From assembly GCF_009796825.1 (NCBI RefSeq), contig NZ_CP047030.1, positions 1,091,501 through 1,155,500 of the forward strand: a stretch of DNA of 64,000 nt, given 5' to 3'. The stretch's first letter is position 1; the number at the start of each line of letters is the position of its first letter. The notes below the pieces were generated by a model. That model saw nothing but the letters and a program-made list of their open reading frames with translations, did not search any database and was not told the origin of the DNA. Both the position numbers and the translations under genes were made by a program. Below, one piece after another: positions 52,396 through 61,362 of the stretch. The DNA comes from Algibacter sp. L3A6. GTDB lineage: Bacteria; Bacteroidota; Bacteroidia; Flavobacteriales; Flavobacteriaceae.

Positions 52396-53145
52396 TTAAT
52401 CTAATTTATTTAGCAATTTCTGCGCACGCTCATAATCTTCAGCATCTTCAGGTATTGTTTTTAAAATATCTATACATGCCAAAACATCTTCTTGCTTTAA
52501 TTTACTTAAGGCTAAATACCAAATGGCTTTATTTTTATATACTGAATTTTCATTAGCAATTTCAGTTAACAATTCATCTGCCTTATCATAATCACTCAAC
52601 TCAATATTACTAATAGCACTGTATAAGTTTAACTCGGCATTGCTTGGATCTATTTGAATTAACTGGGCAAAAGCTTTTTCCGCGGAAGCGAAATCTTTAG
52701 AATTAAAGGCGTTTTCGGCCGTTTTTAATAAATCGTCATTTTCACCTCTAACCGTTAAACTTATAGTATCGTAATTATTAAAATCGCCATAAGATGGATT
52801 TGAGAACTCACCAAAAGTAAAAACCCCAAGCATTACAATCACGCAGGCAGCAATGACATATTTATAAAATGTGAATGATTTTTTACTTGTTTTTTCTTCG
52901 GAAACAGCTTCGTCTTTTTGAATAAAATATTTACTCGATATACTTTTTAAATTCTCTTTAAAAGCTTCCGATTCGGTTTCATTCCCAAATTTATCACTTA
53001 AATAATGAGACAAATTTTTATAGGTTTGAAACGCTTCCGCGAAAGCGCTATCAGTTTTTAATTTATTCTCGAACATCTCGAGTTCTGCTTGGTTTAGGCT
53101 GCCCGCAAGATATTCTTCAAATTGTATATAATTTTCTTTTTCCAT
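52396..53145 (-). CDS. Membrane protein with anti-sigma-like N-terminus and TPR-like C-terminus
   Basis: A 249-aa protein next to a sigma factor gene (5-base gap). The N-terminal cytoplasmic part starts MEKENYIQFEEYLAGSLNQAE and contains FENKLKTDSAFAEAFQTY, the pattern of Bacteroidetes anti-sigma or sigma-partner proteins. One transmembrane helix follows (about 92-112, YVIAACVIVMLGVFTFG). The periplasmic part (about 135-249) has TPR-like repeats (AENAFNSKDFASAEKAFAQLIQIDPSNAEL in two helices, and DYDKADELLTEIA). Most likely it holds the sigma factor at the membrane and senses an envelope signal through its TPR domain; the role is inferred. Confidence 0.7.
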   Translation of the reverse strand: MEKENYIQFEEYLAGSLNQAELEMFENKLKTDSAFAEAFQTYKNLSHYLSDKFGNETESEAFKENLKSISSKYFIQKDEAVSEEKTSKKSFTFYKYVIAACVIVMLGVFTFGEFSNPSYGDFNNYDTISLTVRGENDDLLKTAENAFNSKDFASAEKAFAQLIQIDPSNAELNLYSAISNIELSDYDKADELLTEIANENSVYKNKAIWYLALSKLKQEDVLACIDILKTIPEDAEDYERAQKLLNKLD

Positions 53146-53150
53146 GATGG

Positions 53151-53732
53151 TTAATTGTTAAACTGGTTAAATTTGGGGGACTCACGAACCAACTCGGTTA
53201 GTTTACCAATGCACAATGATTTCTTTTTACGTGCATAGGCATAGGTTACATTTAAACTTGCTGCAACTTCTTCCATCGATTTTATTTTGAAAGTAGCTTT
53301 TAACAAATCTTGACATGCATTACCTAGTTTTTCGAACATTTCGGCAAATAAAGCTTGTTTTTCTCCAAATACCGAGGTTTCAAATGCTAGTTCTTGAGCC
53401 TCATCTCCTTTAGATAAAACCTCTTCGTTAATTGTTACCTCTTTATTCGATGTTTTTTTCAAAACATTGAGCCACTTCCGTTTACATAACAAGAAAAAAT
53501 AAGCATCAAAGGGGCAGGTTAATTTCAAACCCTTTTCGCTTGCTTGGTTATAAATAGTAACCAGTGTGTCCTGCACAACATCCTGAGCCTGATCGCGACT
53601 ACCACTATTCTGCTTAATATAATTAACCACTTTTGGCACAAATTTATCGTAGATGGCTTGTATAATAAAACTGTTGTTTTTTAATAAGCCATCAATATAT
53701 TTTTGGTCTTCGTGTATTTTTTTTTCACTCAT
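53151..53732 (-). CDS. ECF-type sigma-70 family RNA polymerase sigma factor
   Basis: A 193-aa sigma factor with region 2 (about 20-95: IYDKFVPKVVNYIKQNSGS, then AQDVVQDTLVTIYNQA) and region 4 (about 130-180: CQDLLKATFKIKSMEEVAASLNVTYAYARKKKSLCIGKL, in which the last helix reads the -35 element). The length and lack of region 3 fit the ECF class. It heads an operon with the membrane partner. The gene next to it on the other strand, and two further genes downstream, carry the motif GGGTAAC-N15-TTkATATAA, its likely target. Confidence 0.88.
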   Translation of the reverse strand: MSEKKIHEDQKYIDGLLKNNSFIIQAIYDKFVPKVVNYIKQNSGSRDQAQDVVQDTLVTIYNQASEKGLKLTCPFDAYFFLLCKRKWLNVLKKTSNKEVTINEEVLSKGDEAQELAFETSVFGEKQALFAEMFEKLGNACQDLLKATFKIKSMEEVAASLNVTYAYARKKKSLCIGKLTELVRESPKFNQFNN

Positions 53733-53777
53733 TACCCCTTGTATTTGCTACTAATGTAAAAAAACTTTCAAAAAAAA

Positions 53778-53808
53778 GGGTAACAATTTTAAAATGGTTT
53801 TGATATAA
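53778..53808 (+). promoter_or_regulatory. Candidate ECF promoter, copy 1
   Basis: GGGTAAC (53778-53784), 15 bases, TTGATATAA (53800-53808), upstream of the 147-aa exported protein. The same two blocks at the same spacing recur at 54342 and 55494. Confidence 0.65.
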
Positions 53809-53875
53809 GGGTGTAACAGTCAAATTGACTAACAATTTTAAAACTAATAATAACAACAATAAACATTTAGAACTT

Positions 53876-54319
53876 ATGAGAAATTCAATTTTAATTATCG
53901 GAACCGTAGTATTATCAATATTAAATATGAATGCTACTAATGAAAAAACAAATCTTAACACAGTAACAGAAATTAATGCTAACACAGCAAACAATATTGC
54001 ACAAATTTTTGATTGGGAAGTTAAAACGAATAAAGGCACTTACTCTGGAACAGCTTTAAGTTTCGAAAATGCTAAACGTATGATTTCTTATTCGAGTAGC
54101 GGAGAGGTGGTAAAAAACAAAAAAATTACAAGCTATTTTATGCTAGAAGCCGACTTAAACAACGCTACAAACAGAAATTACTTTTGGGAAGTTAAAACTA
54201 CAAGCGGAACAGCAAGAGGATATTCATCTAGTGAAGCTTATGCACAAAAAATGATTGCTCTTGTAGCCTCTGGAGATGTTATTGTAGAAAAATTAATAAT
54301 GAGCCAACCACAACAATAA
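53876..54319 (+). CDS. Exported protein with two tandem repeats
   Basis: About 147 aa from the ATG at 53876 (MRNSILIIGTVVLS), giving a hydrophobic signal-like N-terminus ending near NMNAT; a TTG at 53825 gives a poor polar extension. The mature part holds two tandem about 40-residue repeats: FDWEVKTNKGTYSGTALSFENAKRMISYSSSGEVV and YFWEVKTTSGTARGYSSSEAYAQKMIALVASGDVI, aligned at W-E-V-K-T and S-G-x-V. No family is recognised. Its promoter has the motif proposed for the divergently encoded sigma factor, so it may report or buffer the envelope signal. Confidence 0.65.
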   Translation: MRNSILIIGTVVLSILNMNATNEKTNLNTVTEINANTANNIAQIFDWEVKTNKGTYSGTALSFENAKRMISYSSSGEVVKNKKITSYFMLEADLNNATNRNYFWEVKTTSGTARGYSSSEAYAQKMIALVASGDVIVEKLIMSQPQQ

Positions 54320-54341
54320 ATTAAAATTAGAACCAAAAACA

Positions 54342-54372
54342 GGGTAACAAAACAAGTGCCCTGTTTATATAA
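54342..54372 (+). promoter_or_regulatory. Candidate ECF promoter, copy 2
   Basis: GGGTAAC (54342-54348), 15 bases, TTTATATAA (54364-54372), 30 bases before the lipoprotein start at 54403. Confidence 0.65.
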
Positions 54373-54402
54373 AAGTGAAGAACATATTAAAACCCAATAA
54401 TC

Positions 54403-55380
54403 ATGAAAAATTTCAAACACATTTTAGGCTCTTTATTTGTATCAGCTTTAGTTTTTACAAGCTGTTCAACAAAAGAAGAAAACGATACTGAAATTATTAT
54501 TCCAGCAACCGCTGCCGAGTTTAAAAACATACAAGACGATGCTTTGGAAGGCTTAACACAAACATTTCAGTTTGATGCCGCCGATGGATCGATAACTTTA
54601 ACATCGGAAAACGGGGTAGATATTAGCCTCAACACAGCTAATTTAACATTAAACGGAAACCCTATTACTGGCTCCATAGATTTAGAATTTGTTGAATTAT
54701 TTGACAGAGCCAACATGCTAGTTACCAACAAACCTACTATGGGGCTTATGGCAGACGGTAACAAAGCTTTACTAATTTCTGGTGGTGAGTTTTTTATAAA
54801 TGCCACACAAAACGGTGCGGATTTACAACTAAACGGCACCATGCAATTAGGGATTCCTGCTAATTTAACGGGAGATATTGATCCAGACATGATTTTATGG
54901 GACGGAAATATTGACGACAATGGTGATTTAGTTTGGGAAGAAGCCCAAAATGAAAATGGTGACGAACGTGGTGTATTTGCAGAACACACCAATTACTATG
55001 CTTTTATTGGCGACTTTGGATGGACTAATGTAGATCGTTTTTATAACGACCCAAGAGAAAAAACAACCATTTTAGTTGCTGTTCCAGAAGGTTACGACAA
55101 CACCAATAGTGGTGTATATTTATCTTACGATGGTGAACCTGCGGCGTTAGCAAACTTAGACACTTACGATGCGAGTACAGGGTTATTTAGCGAACATTAC
55201 GGACAAATTCCTGTTGGATTAGAATGTCATGTTATTTTTGTAAGCGAAGATGCTGGCAACTGGAAATACGCCGTACAAGCCGCAACCATAATAGAAAATG
55301 GCATTATCACCATTACCGAAAGTGAAACTACAACCGTAACACAAGCACAACTTACAGCTATTATTAACGCACTACCATAA
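54403..55380 (+). CDS. Lipoprotein of unknown function
   Basis: A 325-aa lipoprotein with lipobox VFTSC (Cys about 21) and an acidic linker. The mature protein is beta-rich with an Asn/Asp/Gly-rich composition. Stretches such as ITGSIDLEFVELFDRANMLVTNKPTMGLMADGNKALLISGGEFFINA (family-like block FVELFDRANMLVTNKPTM) and the DFGWTNVDRFYNDPREKTTI block resemble proteins that Flavobacteriaceae encode in several copies, but I cannot name a family. Transcribed behind the shared ECF-type promoter motif and followed by a terminator. Confidence 0.65.
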   Translation: MKNFKHILGSLFVSALVFTSCSTKEENDTEIIIPATAAEFKNIQDDALEGLTQTFQFDAADGSITLTSENGVDISLNTANLTLNGNPITGSIDLEFVELFDRANMLVTNKPTMGLMADGNKALLISGGEFFINATQNGADLQLNGTMQLGIPANLTGDIDPDMILWDGNIDDNGDLVWEEAQNENGDERGVFAEHTNYYAFIGDFGWTNVDRFYNDPREKTTILVAVPEGYDNTNSGVYLSYDGEPAALANLDTYDASTGLFSEHYGQIPVGLECHVIFVSEDAGNWKYAVQAATIIENGIITITESETTTVTQAQLTAIINALP

Positions 55381-55440
55381 CACCTTTTTTGCCCCACTGT
55401 ACTCGTCTACTCAAAACGAGACAGACCTAACCTAATTTTT

Positions 55441-55468
55441 AACCCAGAAACAAAAGTTTCTGGGTTTT
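55441..55468 (+). terminator. Rho-independent terminator after lipoprotein gene
   Basis: AACCCAGAAAC / GTTTCTGGGTT perfect 11-bp stem with a 4-base AAAA loop, followed by T residues. It lies in the 323-base gap 55381-55703, which also holds promoter copy 3 and a 31-aa frame. Confidence 0.9.
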
Positions 55469-55493
55469 TAATTTGAAAAAACCCACTTATAAA

Positions 55494-55524
55494 GGGTAAC
55501 AAAAAACATTTCTATTTGATATAA
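55494..55524 (+). promoter_or_regulatory. Candidate ECF promoter, copy 3
   Basis: GGGTAAC (55494-55500), 15 bases, TTGATATAA (55516-55524). A transcript from here would start near 55530 and run into the PKD/barrel gene at 55704, and perhaps through the CHAT, retropepsin and response regulator genes. Confidence 0.6.
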
Positions 55525-55528
55525 TAGT

Positions 55529-55624
55529 ATGAAGAAGAATCTCTTTTTAAAAATATTAATAATCTGTATTGTAGTCATACTCTGGGCAAACCTAGTTGTA
55601 ATCTACACGCACTTTTTTAAATGA
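55529..55624 (+). CDS. Possible 31-aa single-helix membrane peptide
   Basis: A frame starting MKKNLFLKILIICIVV and continuing with hydrophobic residues to a stop after YTHFFK; it would be one transmembrane helix with a basic start. The ATG lies 4 bases after the predicted -10 block, so it would need to be leaderless or made from another promoter. Weak evidence. Confidence 0.3.
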   Translation: MKKNLFLKILIICIVVILWANLVVIYTHFFK

Positions 55625-55703
55625 AAAAGACGTTAAAAACACTTTATAATTTTTATCGACATTCTCTTTTGTATATTTATGATCATATTAACTAAATGGT
55701 ACT

Positions 55704-57656
55704 ATGAAAAAATACAGCTTCCTACTTTTAACGATAGTCTTCCCTTTATTTATTCTTGGTCAACACCCCATTACCGACACCATTTCTAGAACCGCTACAA
55801 TTAAAGCAAACATTACCAATAACTCCGTTTTACTAACACCAGAAACACCTGCTTTAACACAAATAGCTGGTGCTCCAAAAGCTTTTTACACCCATTACTG
55901 GGAAATGGGAGATGGCACATACAGTACAGATCCCGAACCAAAGCACACCTATAAAAAGAAAGGTGAATATGAAGTAAAACTTTGGGCAACCAATAATTAC
56001 GACACCGGAAAACCACCAACAACGCGTCCTAAAAAAATAAACATCACTTCCGTTACCGATGATTATCAAGATGAAGCTTCTATGGAAGACGATTTCACGC
56101 TTAAAAGAAATAGAGAACCAGTTCCTGAAGAAGAAATTGTAACCATTTTAAGCTACAAAAACATAAAAAACTATATTACCAACGGAAAAATATATCTGTT
56201 TTATAATGAACATAAATACAAAGCTGATAATTTCGAGTTAACAGAAACTAGACTACATAATAACGAAAAAAACATATCAACCGATGCTTTTGCTTACACT
56301 AAAAACGTTGAAAACAATAACACCTATTTAGCATCTTCAAATAGCGAAATCACAAATTTTAGAAATATAGAACAAGATTCTACCCTAAAAACCAATTTAC
56401 CACTAACCTTATCAGAAGCTAAATCCATATACAAAAACTGGCGTGTTCTGGAATTCGATAACATGCAACCCGAAGAAGAACGTAATATCTTTTTCAGCTT
56501 AAAAACCACACCAGAAATGGTAAAAGATACCAGTGCCATAATTTCTGTTCGAGGTATTTATATTCCTGATGCTAATTACGATAATCATAAAGTGAAAGAC
56601 ATGGAAATGGAAATTGTAACCTCGCACGACCCCAATAAAATGTCGTCTAACGCTACATTTATGAATTATCGTTTGGTGCGTTTTAAAACTTTAAAGTATA
56701 AAATAAAGTTTCAAAATAATGGCGAAGGACCTGCAAATACAATCCGTTTAGAAACTGATATTCCAGACATGTTAGACAAATCGACCTTGAAGGTTCTCGA
56801 TATGTATCCCAAATGTGAAATATGCCCAAAACGTGAAGTACTCTACAGTTGTCTCGATACTGCGTTCACAAAAACGCAAGCTATTTTCACCTTTAAAAAC
56901 ATTTACTTACCTGGTAGCGAACAGAAAAACGTAAAAGAATACGATTCTACAAAAGGCTTTGTACAATACAACATAAAATTTGCTAAGGATTTTCACAAAA
57001 CAAAAACAAAAAGTAAAACGGCTATTATTTTTGATAAAAACGATCCCATAATTACTAATTATTCCACCACTCGATTTTTACCAGGAATATCCATTGGCGC
57101 CAAAATGGGTTATAATTCCTTTACTGATTTGCGTAATTCCGAAAGTTATTTTATAGGAGCAACGCTTTCTCCTTATAAATCGTACAGATTATATTGGCAA
57201 GTTGAACTTATGAATAATTTTCATAATTACGATAGTAACATCGAAGTAACAGAAGAGTTTGTAGACGGCCCGCAAGGTTTTCGCTTCTTTCAAAGTACCA
57301 CAACCGAAACCTCTAACAAAAACATAGATTGGGACGTTCCCGTTTTACTGCGCTACAATTTAAACAACTATATTGGTCTTGGTGCAGGTGTACAAAACAC
57401 TATATCTGTAAGTAAAAAATCTACTCAAAATACACTTATTGAACAGTTTGATGGTGACACATCTGAAGGTGATCCATTTAACACCTTTACAGAAACCAGC
57501 AGTACAAACGAATCTTTCACAAACTTAAGAACCGGTTTATTATTTGAAGCTACAGCAGGTTTTGCAAGAATAGGTCCTAGTGTAGGCGCACGATATATTC
57601 TAAATTTTGAAGACGATTTTAACTACTGGCAATTTTATGCTATATGGAAGTTTTAA
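55704..57656 (+). CDS. PKD-domain protein with C-terminal outer-membrane barrel
   Basis: A 650-aa exported protein, signal peptide ending FILGQ (about residue 20). An N-terminal PKD domain (about 35-110) has the YWEMGDGTYSTDPEPKHTYKKKGEYEVKLWATN pattern (core MGDGTYSTD and HTYKKKGEY). The middle part (about 290-440) resembles a DUF11-like module: RFKTLKYKIKFQNNGEGPANTIRLETDIPD, with a Cys cluster CEICPKREVLYSC. The final 200 residues look like an outer-membrane barrel ending in YWQFYAIWKF (Phe last). It could link the outer membrane to an external or periplasmic partner. First gene before CHAT, 62 bases apart. Confidence 0.7.
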   Translation: MKKYSFLLLTIVFPLFILGQHPITDTISRTATIKANITNNSVLLTPETPALTQIAGAPKAFYTHYWEMGDGTYSTDPEPKHTYKKKGEYEVKLWATNNYDTGKPPTTRPKKINITSVTDDYQDEASMEDDFTLKRNREPVPEEEIVTILSYKNIKNYITNGKIYLFYNEHKYKADNFELTETRLHNNEKNISTDAFAYTKNVENNNTYLASSNSEITNFRNIEQDSTLKTNLPLTLSEAKSIYKNWRVLEFDNMQPEEERNIFFSLKTTPEMVKDTSAIISVRGIYIPDANYDNHKVKDMEMEIVTSHDPNKMSSNATFMNYRLVRFKTLKYKIKFQNNGEGPANTIRLETDIPDMLDKSTLKVLDMYPKCEICPKREVLYSCLDTAFTKTQAIFTFKNIYLPGSEQKNVKEYDSTKGFVQYNIKFAKDFHKTKTKSKTAIIFDKNDPIITNYSTTRFLPGISIGAKMGYNSFTDLRNSESYFIGATLSPYKSYRLYWQVELMNNFHNYDSNIEVTEEFVDGPQGFRFFQSTTTETSNKNIDWDVPVLLRYNLNNYIGLGAGVQNTISVSKKSTQNTLIEQFDGDTSEGDPFNTFTETSSTNESFTNLRTGLLFEATAGFARIGPSVGARYILNFEDDFNYWQFYAIWKF

Positions 57657-57718
57657 GTATTACAATCTATAAAAAACAAAACTGCGATTTTGGATAAATA
57701 CATGATTTCCAATATAAC

Positions 57719-60241
57719 ATGAAAACATTTAGCTTTCTTCTTTTTTTTATAACGTCACTTAGTTTCTCTCAAAATTTAGAGGAAACTATTTATTTAGCTG
57801 CGGAAACTTTTATTAAAGCGCCTAACAACAATACATTTAGGGTTTTAAATAAACAAGAAGAAACCTTTAAACGGCAAGTAGAATCGAAAGATGAACAATT
57901 AGCTCTTGTGTTTTTACAAACACACAAAGGCTTTTACTTATTTCAAGAATCGGAATTATCAAAAGCAATTTCTACTTACGAAGATGCTCTAAATCGCTAT
58001 AATAGTAAAGAACTTTCCTTAATTTCAGATTTTGATATTATTGAAAACTGCTTAAATCCGCTCGGTACATTATACACCAAAGCTGGCGATTTCACCAATG
58101 CTTTAAACACCATAAACCAATATATATATTTAGCTAAAAATAACAAAAACAGTTCACATCAAATAAGTGGCTTTATCAATTTATCTAAATTATATTACAC
58201 TTTAAGCAAACATGAAACAGCAATAAGCACAGTGGAAGAAGGCTTAAAAATCAAACCCATTACCCAATTACAAAAAACACGCCTACTTCAAATAAAAACA
58301 GAATGTCTTGCTGCTTTAAATCAATTAAACAATACTTCAATCACAGATAGCCACAGAAATAATTATTTATTTCATCTGAAAAATAAAAGTTTTAAACAGG
58401 CCTTTGTAGCTTTTTCATCATATAAGAAAAATCTATTAAAACAAGGTATTACAAAACGTAAAACAGCACAACTAGATACTGAAGAAGCCCAACTACACTA
58501 CCTTTTAAAACAACCAAACGAAGCCATAAAAAGCTTACACGCTGCAATAAAAACGTTATTACCAACGCACGACAGCAATAACTTACCGAATAAAAATCAA
58601 TTATTTGCCGATAATACCTTTATTGATATTTTCGATATGTATGCTGAAATTGAAACAAACCCAAAAATAGCTCTAGAAAGTCTAGACCTTAGTTTTTATG
58701 TTTCTAAATTAATGCAAAATAGTTGGACATCTCAAGAAACTAAGATATTAAACGAAACAAACAACCGCATACGAAGCGAAAAAAGTATAGACATTCTTTA
58801 TGAAACCTATGCTAAAACAAAGAACAAAACACTTTTAAAAAGAGCACTAGAATATGCCGAAAGCAGTAAATCTTCGGTGTTGAAAACTATGTTTTTAAAG
58901 AAAACACGCTTACAACAATTCCCTAACGACAGTTTACTTCTAAAAGAGTTTCAACTTTTAAAAACTCAAGAACAGCTTACAAGTTTATTAGTGAAAGAAG
59001 ATTTATCAGCTTCAAAAATCAACAATTTAAGTAGCAAACTTAGTAGCATTAGTATTCAATTAAAAAAACTTAATTCAAAGATTTTAAAAAAATACCCAGA
59101 CACTAATGAGCCTTTTAATTTCAACACTTTAAAATCTAAATTAAAAAAAGACAACGCCGTATTAATCGAATATTTTTATGGAAAAAACAGCATCTATCAA
59201 TTTATAATTTCAGAGCAAGACATAAATTTGAATCGTATCCATTTCACCTTAGATATCAAACAACAAGTTTCTAATTTTATCAACCTATTTAACAAGGCTT
59301 CAACCATAAATAATGATATTCAGAATTACACAACACAAGCTTTTGAGGTTTATAAGCTATTAAATTTTGACAAGGCTCCTTCAAGCAAAAACATAATTAT
59401 AATTCCTGACGGTCTAATCAACTTCATCCCTTTCGAGGCTTTATTAACAAACAAGACCAAAACAACATCGTATTCTAAAATGTCTTTTTTAATCAGAAGG
59501 CAAAACGTTGTTTACAACAGTAGTATTGTTTTATATTTAAATGAAAACGCAAAGCAAAACACGAATACCGTTTTAGGTTTTTTTCCGGTTTTTGAAAATG
59601 AAACTCAAGCATTAACCTATTCTGTTAAAGAAGCTGAAGCCATTGAAAAGCACATGTCTTCAAAACTATTCATGAAAGCGAAAGCTAGCAAAAGTAACTT
59701 CTTCGCAAATGCTCCAAACTACAATGTTATACACTTATCAACACATGCAAGTAGTGGCGATTTTGTAACCTCATCAAATTTATCCTTTTTTGACGACACC
59801 TTGTTTTTGAACGAACTCTACAGTTTAGATTTAAGCCCCGATTTAGTCGTTTTAAGCGCCTGTGAAACAGGTGTTGGTAAATTATACAAAGGCGAAGGCG
59901 CCATGAGCATAGCGCGCGGATTTCAATATGCAGGTGCTCAAAATATTTTATTTTCACTTTGGCAAATAAACGATTTATCTACGGCTCAAATTATGGAGTC
60001 TTTTTACAAAAACTACAGCACATCACAATCTGCATATATTGCCAACCAAGCTTCTAAAATAAGCTATATTGAAAACGAGTCGATTAATAATTCTAAAAAA
60101 TCACCGTATTATTGGAGTGCTTTTGTCTATTACGGAGACCTTACGGAAGTTAAACCGCAAAACTTCACAATTTATATTTGCATTGGTATATTTATTGCAC
60201 TGTTTATAGTACTTTTAGCAATGAAATTAAAGCGTAAATGA
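57719..60241 (+). CDS. Periplasmic TPR-CHAT protease with C-terminal membrane anchor
   Basis: An 840-aa protein. Signal peptide (1-18, ending LSFSQ), helical TPR-like repeats (about 55-400), and a CHAT domain (about 540-810), a caspase-like cysteine peptidase fold. The catalytic pair is visible: His676 in IHLSTHASSGDF and Cys715 in LVVLSACETGVGK, followed by the family hallmark GEGAMSIARGFQYAGAQNILFSLWQ. A transmembrane helix (about 817-835) and a KLKRK tail anchor it in the inner membrane with the protease facing the periplasm. CHAT-TPR proteins act in proteolytic signalling, including gasdermin activation and Craspase. It overlaps the retropepsin gene by 4 bases (ATGA). Confidence 0.9.
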   Translation: MKTFSFLLFFITSLSFSQNLEETIYLAAETFIKAPNNNTFRVLNKQEETFKRQVESKDEQLALVFLQTHKGFYLFQESELSKAISTYEDALNRYNSKELSLISDFDIIENCLNPLGTLYTKAGDFTNALNTINQYIYLAKNNKNSSHQISGFINLSKLYYTLSKHETAISTVEEGLKIKPITQLQKTRLLQIKTECLAALNQLNNTSITDSHRNNYLFHLKNKSFKQAFVAFSSYKKNLLKQGITKRKTAQLDTEEAQLHYLLKQPNEAIKSLHAAIKTLLPTHDSNNLPNKNQLFADNTFIDIFDMYAEIETNPKIALESLDLSFYVSKLMQNSWTSQETKILNETNNRIRSEKSIDILYETYAKTKNKTLLKRALEYAESSKSSVLKTMFLKKTRLQQFPNDSLLLKEFQLLKTQEQLTSLLVKEDLSASKINNLSSKLSSISIQLKKLNSKILKKYPDTNEPFNFNTLKSKLKKDNAVLIEYFYGKNSIYQFIISEQDINLNRIHFTLDIKQQVSNFINLFNKASTINNDIQNYTTQAFEVYKLLNFDKAPSSKNIIIIPDGLINFIPFEALLTNKTKTTSYSKMSFLIRRQNVVYNSSIVLYLNENAKQNTNTVLGFFPVFENETQALTYSVKEAEAIEKHMSSKLFMKAKASKSNFFANAPNYNVIHLSTHASSGDFVTSSNLSFFDDTLFLNELYSLDLSPDLVVLSACETGVGKLYKGEGAMSIARGFQYAGAQNILFSLWQINDLSTAQIMESFYKNYSTSQSAYIANQASKISYIENESINNSKKSPYYWSAFVYYGDLTEVKPQNFTIYICIGIFIALFIVLLAMKLKRK

Positions 60242-60681
60242 CAACAAACCTCCAAGAATTTCTTTTAAATAAAGGTTACACCAAAGTAAAACTTCATTTA
60301 ACGAAAACAAATCATTTTGAAATAAAGGCCTCCATTAATGGTAGAAAAGGCTTGTTTATTTTAGATACTGGAGCTTCGAGTTCTTGCGTTGGTTTTGAAG
60401 CGATTGAAACCTTTAATCTCAATGCCGAAGAATCTCTAATTAAAGCCGCAGGTGCTGGAGCAACAGACATGGAAACCAAAATGTCTAAAAAAAACAAAGT
60501 AAAAATTGGTAAATGGAATCACAACAAAGTTGTTCTGGTTTTATTCAACCTATCGCATGTTAATACAGCTCTTATAAACCACAATGCAAAACCGGTAGAC
60601 GGTATAATTGGTGCCGATATTTTAAAAAAAGCAAAAGGCATTATTGATTATGAAAAGAAATACTTGTATTTAAAGTTATAA
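60238..60681 (+). CDS. Retropepsin-like aspartic protease
   Basis: A 147-aa single-domain aspartic protease of the retroviral/Ddi1-like fold. The catalytic motif ILDTGASSSCVG has Asp43 in the D-T-G triad, and the partner hydrophobic-Gly motif is GIIGADIL (about 122-129). One such domain makes half an active site, so it must dimerise. No signal peptide, so cytoplasmic. Its start is inside the CHAT gene's last codons (ATGA overlap), so the two are made together. The pairing of a CHAT protease and an aspartic protease suggests a proteolytic pathway; the substrate is unknown. Confidence 0.85.
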   Translation: MTTNLQEFLLNKGYTKVKLHLTKTNHFEIKASINGRKGLFILDTGASSSCVGFEAIETFNLNAEESLIKAAGAGATDMETKMSKKNKVKIGKWNHNKVVLVLFNLSHVNTALINHNAKPVDGIIGADILKKAKGIIDYEKKYLYLKL

Positions 60682-60732
60682 TTATTTAAATTACTTCCAA
60701 ATAGCAATTAACCTCTTCCTAGCACATAAATA

Positions 60733-61362
60733 ATGAACACAAATATCGTCATAGCAGATGATCATCCGTTAATGCTGCGCGGTCTTACCGACTTTTTAAC
60801 CAACAAAGGTTTTAATATTATTGGAAGCGCCGAAGATGGTAAAGCCGCCTATAATTTAATTATAAAATTAGAGCCAGAAATTGCCATTCTTGATATTAGA
60901 ATGCCCTTTAAAACAGGTTTAGAAATTGCTGAAGCTTGTAAAAAGCATAATCTTCCCACCAAAATTATACTTATTACTTTTGATAAAGAAGAAGAAGTAT
61001 ACGATCAAGCCATTCAATCTGGGGTATACGGGTATATTTTAAAGGAATTTGCTGTTGAAGAAATTGAAACCTGTATTCAACACGTACTAGACGGAAAACG
61101 CTATTTTAGTGAAGAAATAGCATCTTACCTAAACCACAATAACAACGCGAGACCAAAGAATTTAGGGCTTTTAACCAAATCTGAATTAAGAATTGTACGA
61201 TTAATATCGGAAAGTAAAACAAGCCAAACCATTGCCGAAGAACTTTCTATTTCTGTAAGAACGGTAGATAAACACCGTAGCAATATAGTTTCTAAATTAA
61301 ATTTGGATAAAAAACCAACATCGCTTGCCATTTGGGCAACCGTTAACAAAGAATTTTTATAA
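60733..61362 (+). CDS. NarL/FixJ-family response regulator
   Basis: A 209-aa two-component regulator. The receiver domain (1-120) has the acidic pair ADDH (Asp9, Asp10), the phosphoacceptor Asp54 in AILDIRMP, the Thr/Ser ITF and the Lys in YILKEFA. A LuxR-type helix-turn-helix follows (about 145-205: LTKSELRIVRLISESKTSQTIAEELSISVRTVDKHRSNI, core SVRTVDKHRSNI). No histidine kinase gene is adjacent. It starts 51 bases after the retropepsin gene and may be in the same transcript. Confidence 0.93.
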   Translation: MNTNIVIADDHPLMLRGLTDFLTNKGFNIIGSAEDGKAAYNLIIKLEPEIAILDIRMPFKTGLEIAEACKKHNLPTKIILITFDKEEEVYDQAIQSGVYGYILKEFAVEEIETCIQHVLDGKRYFSEEIASYLNHNNNARPKNLGLLTKSELRIVRLISESKTSQTIAEELSISVRTVDKHRSNIVSKLNLDKKPTSLAIWATVNKEFL

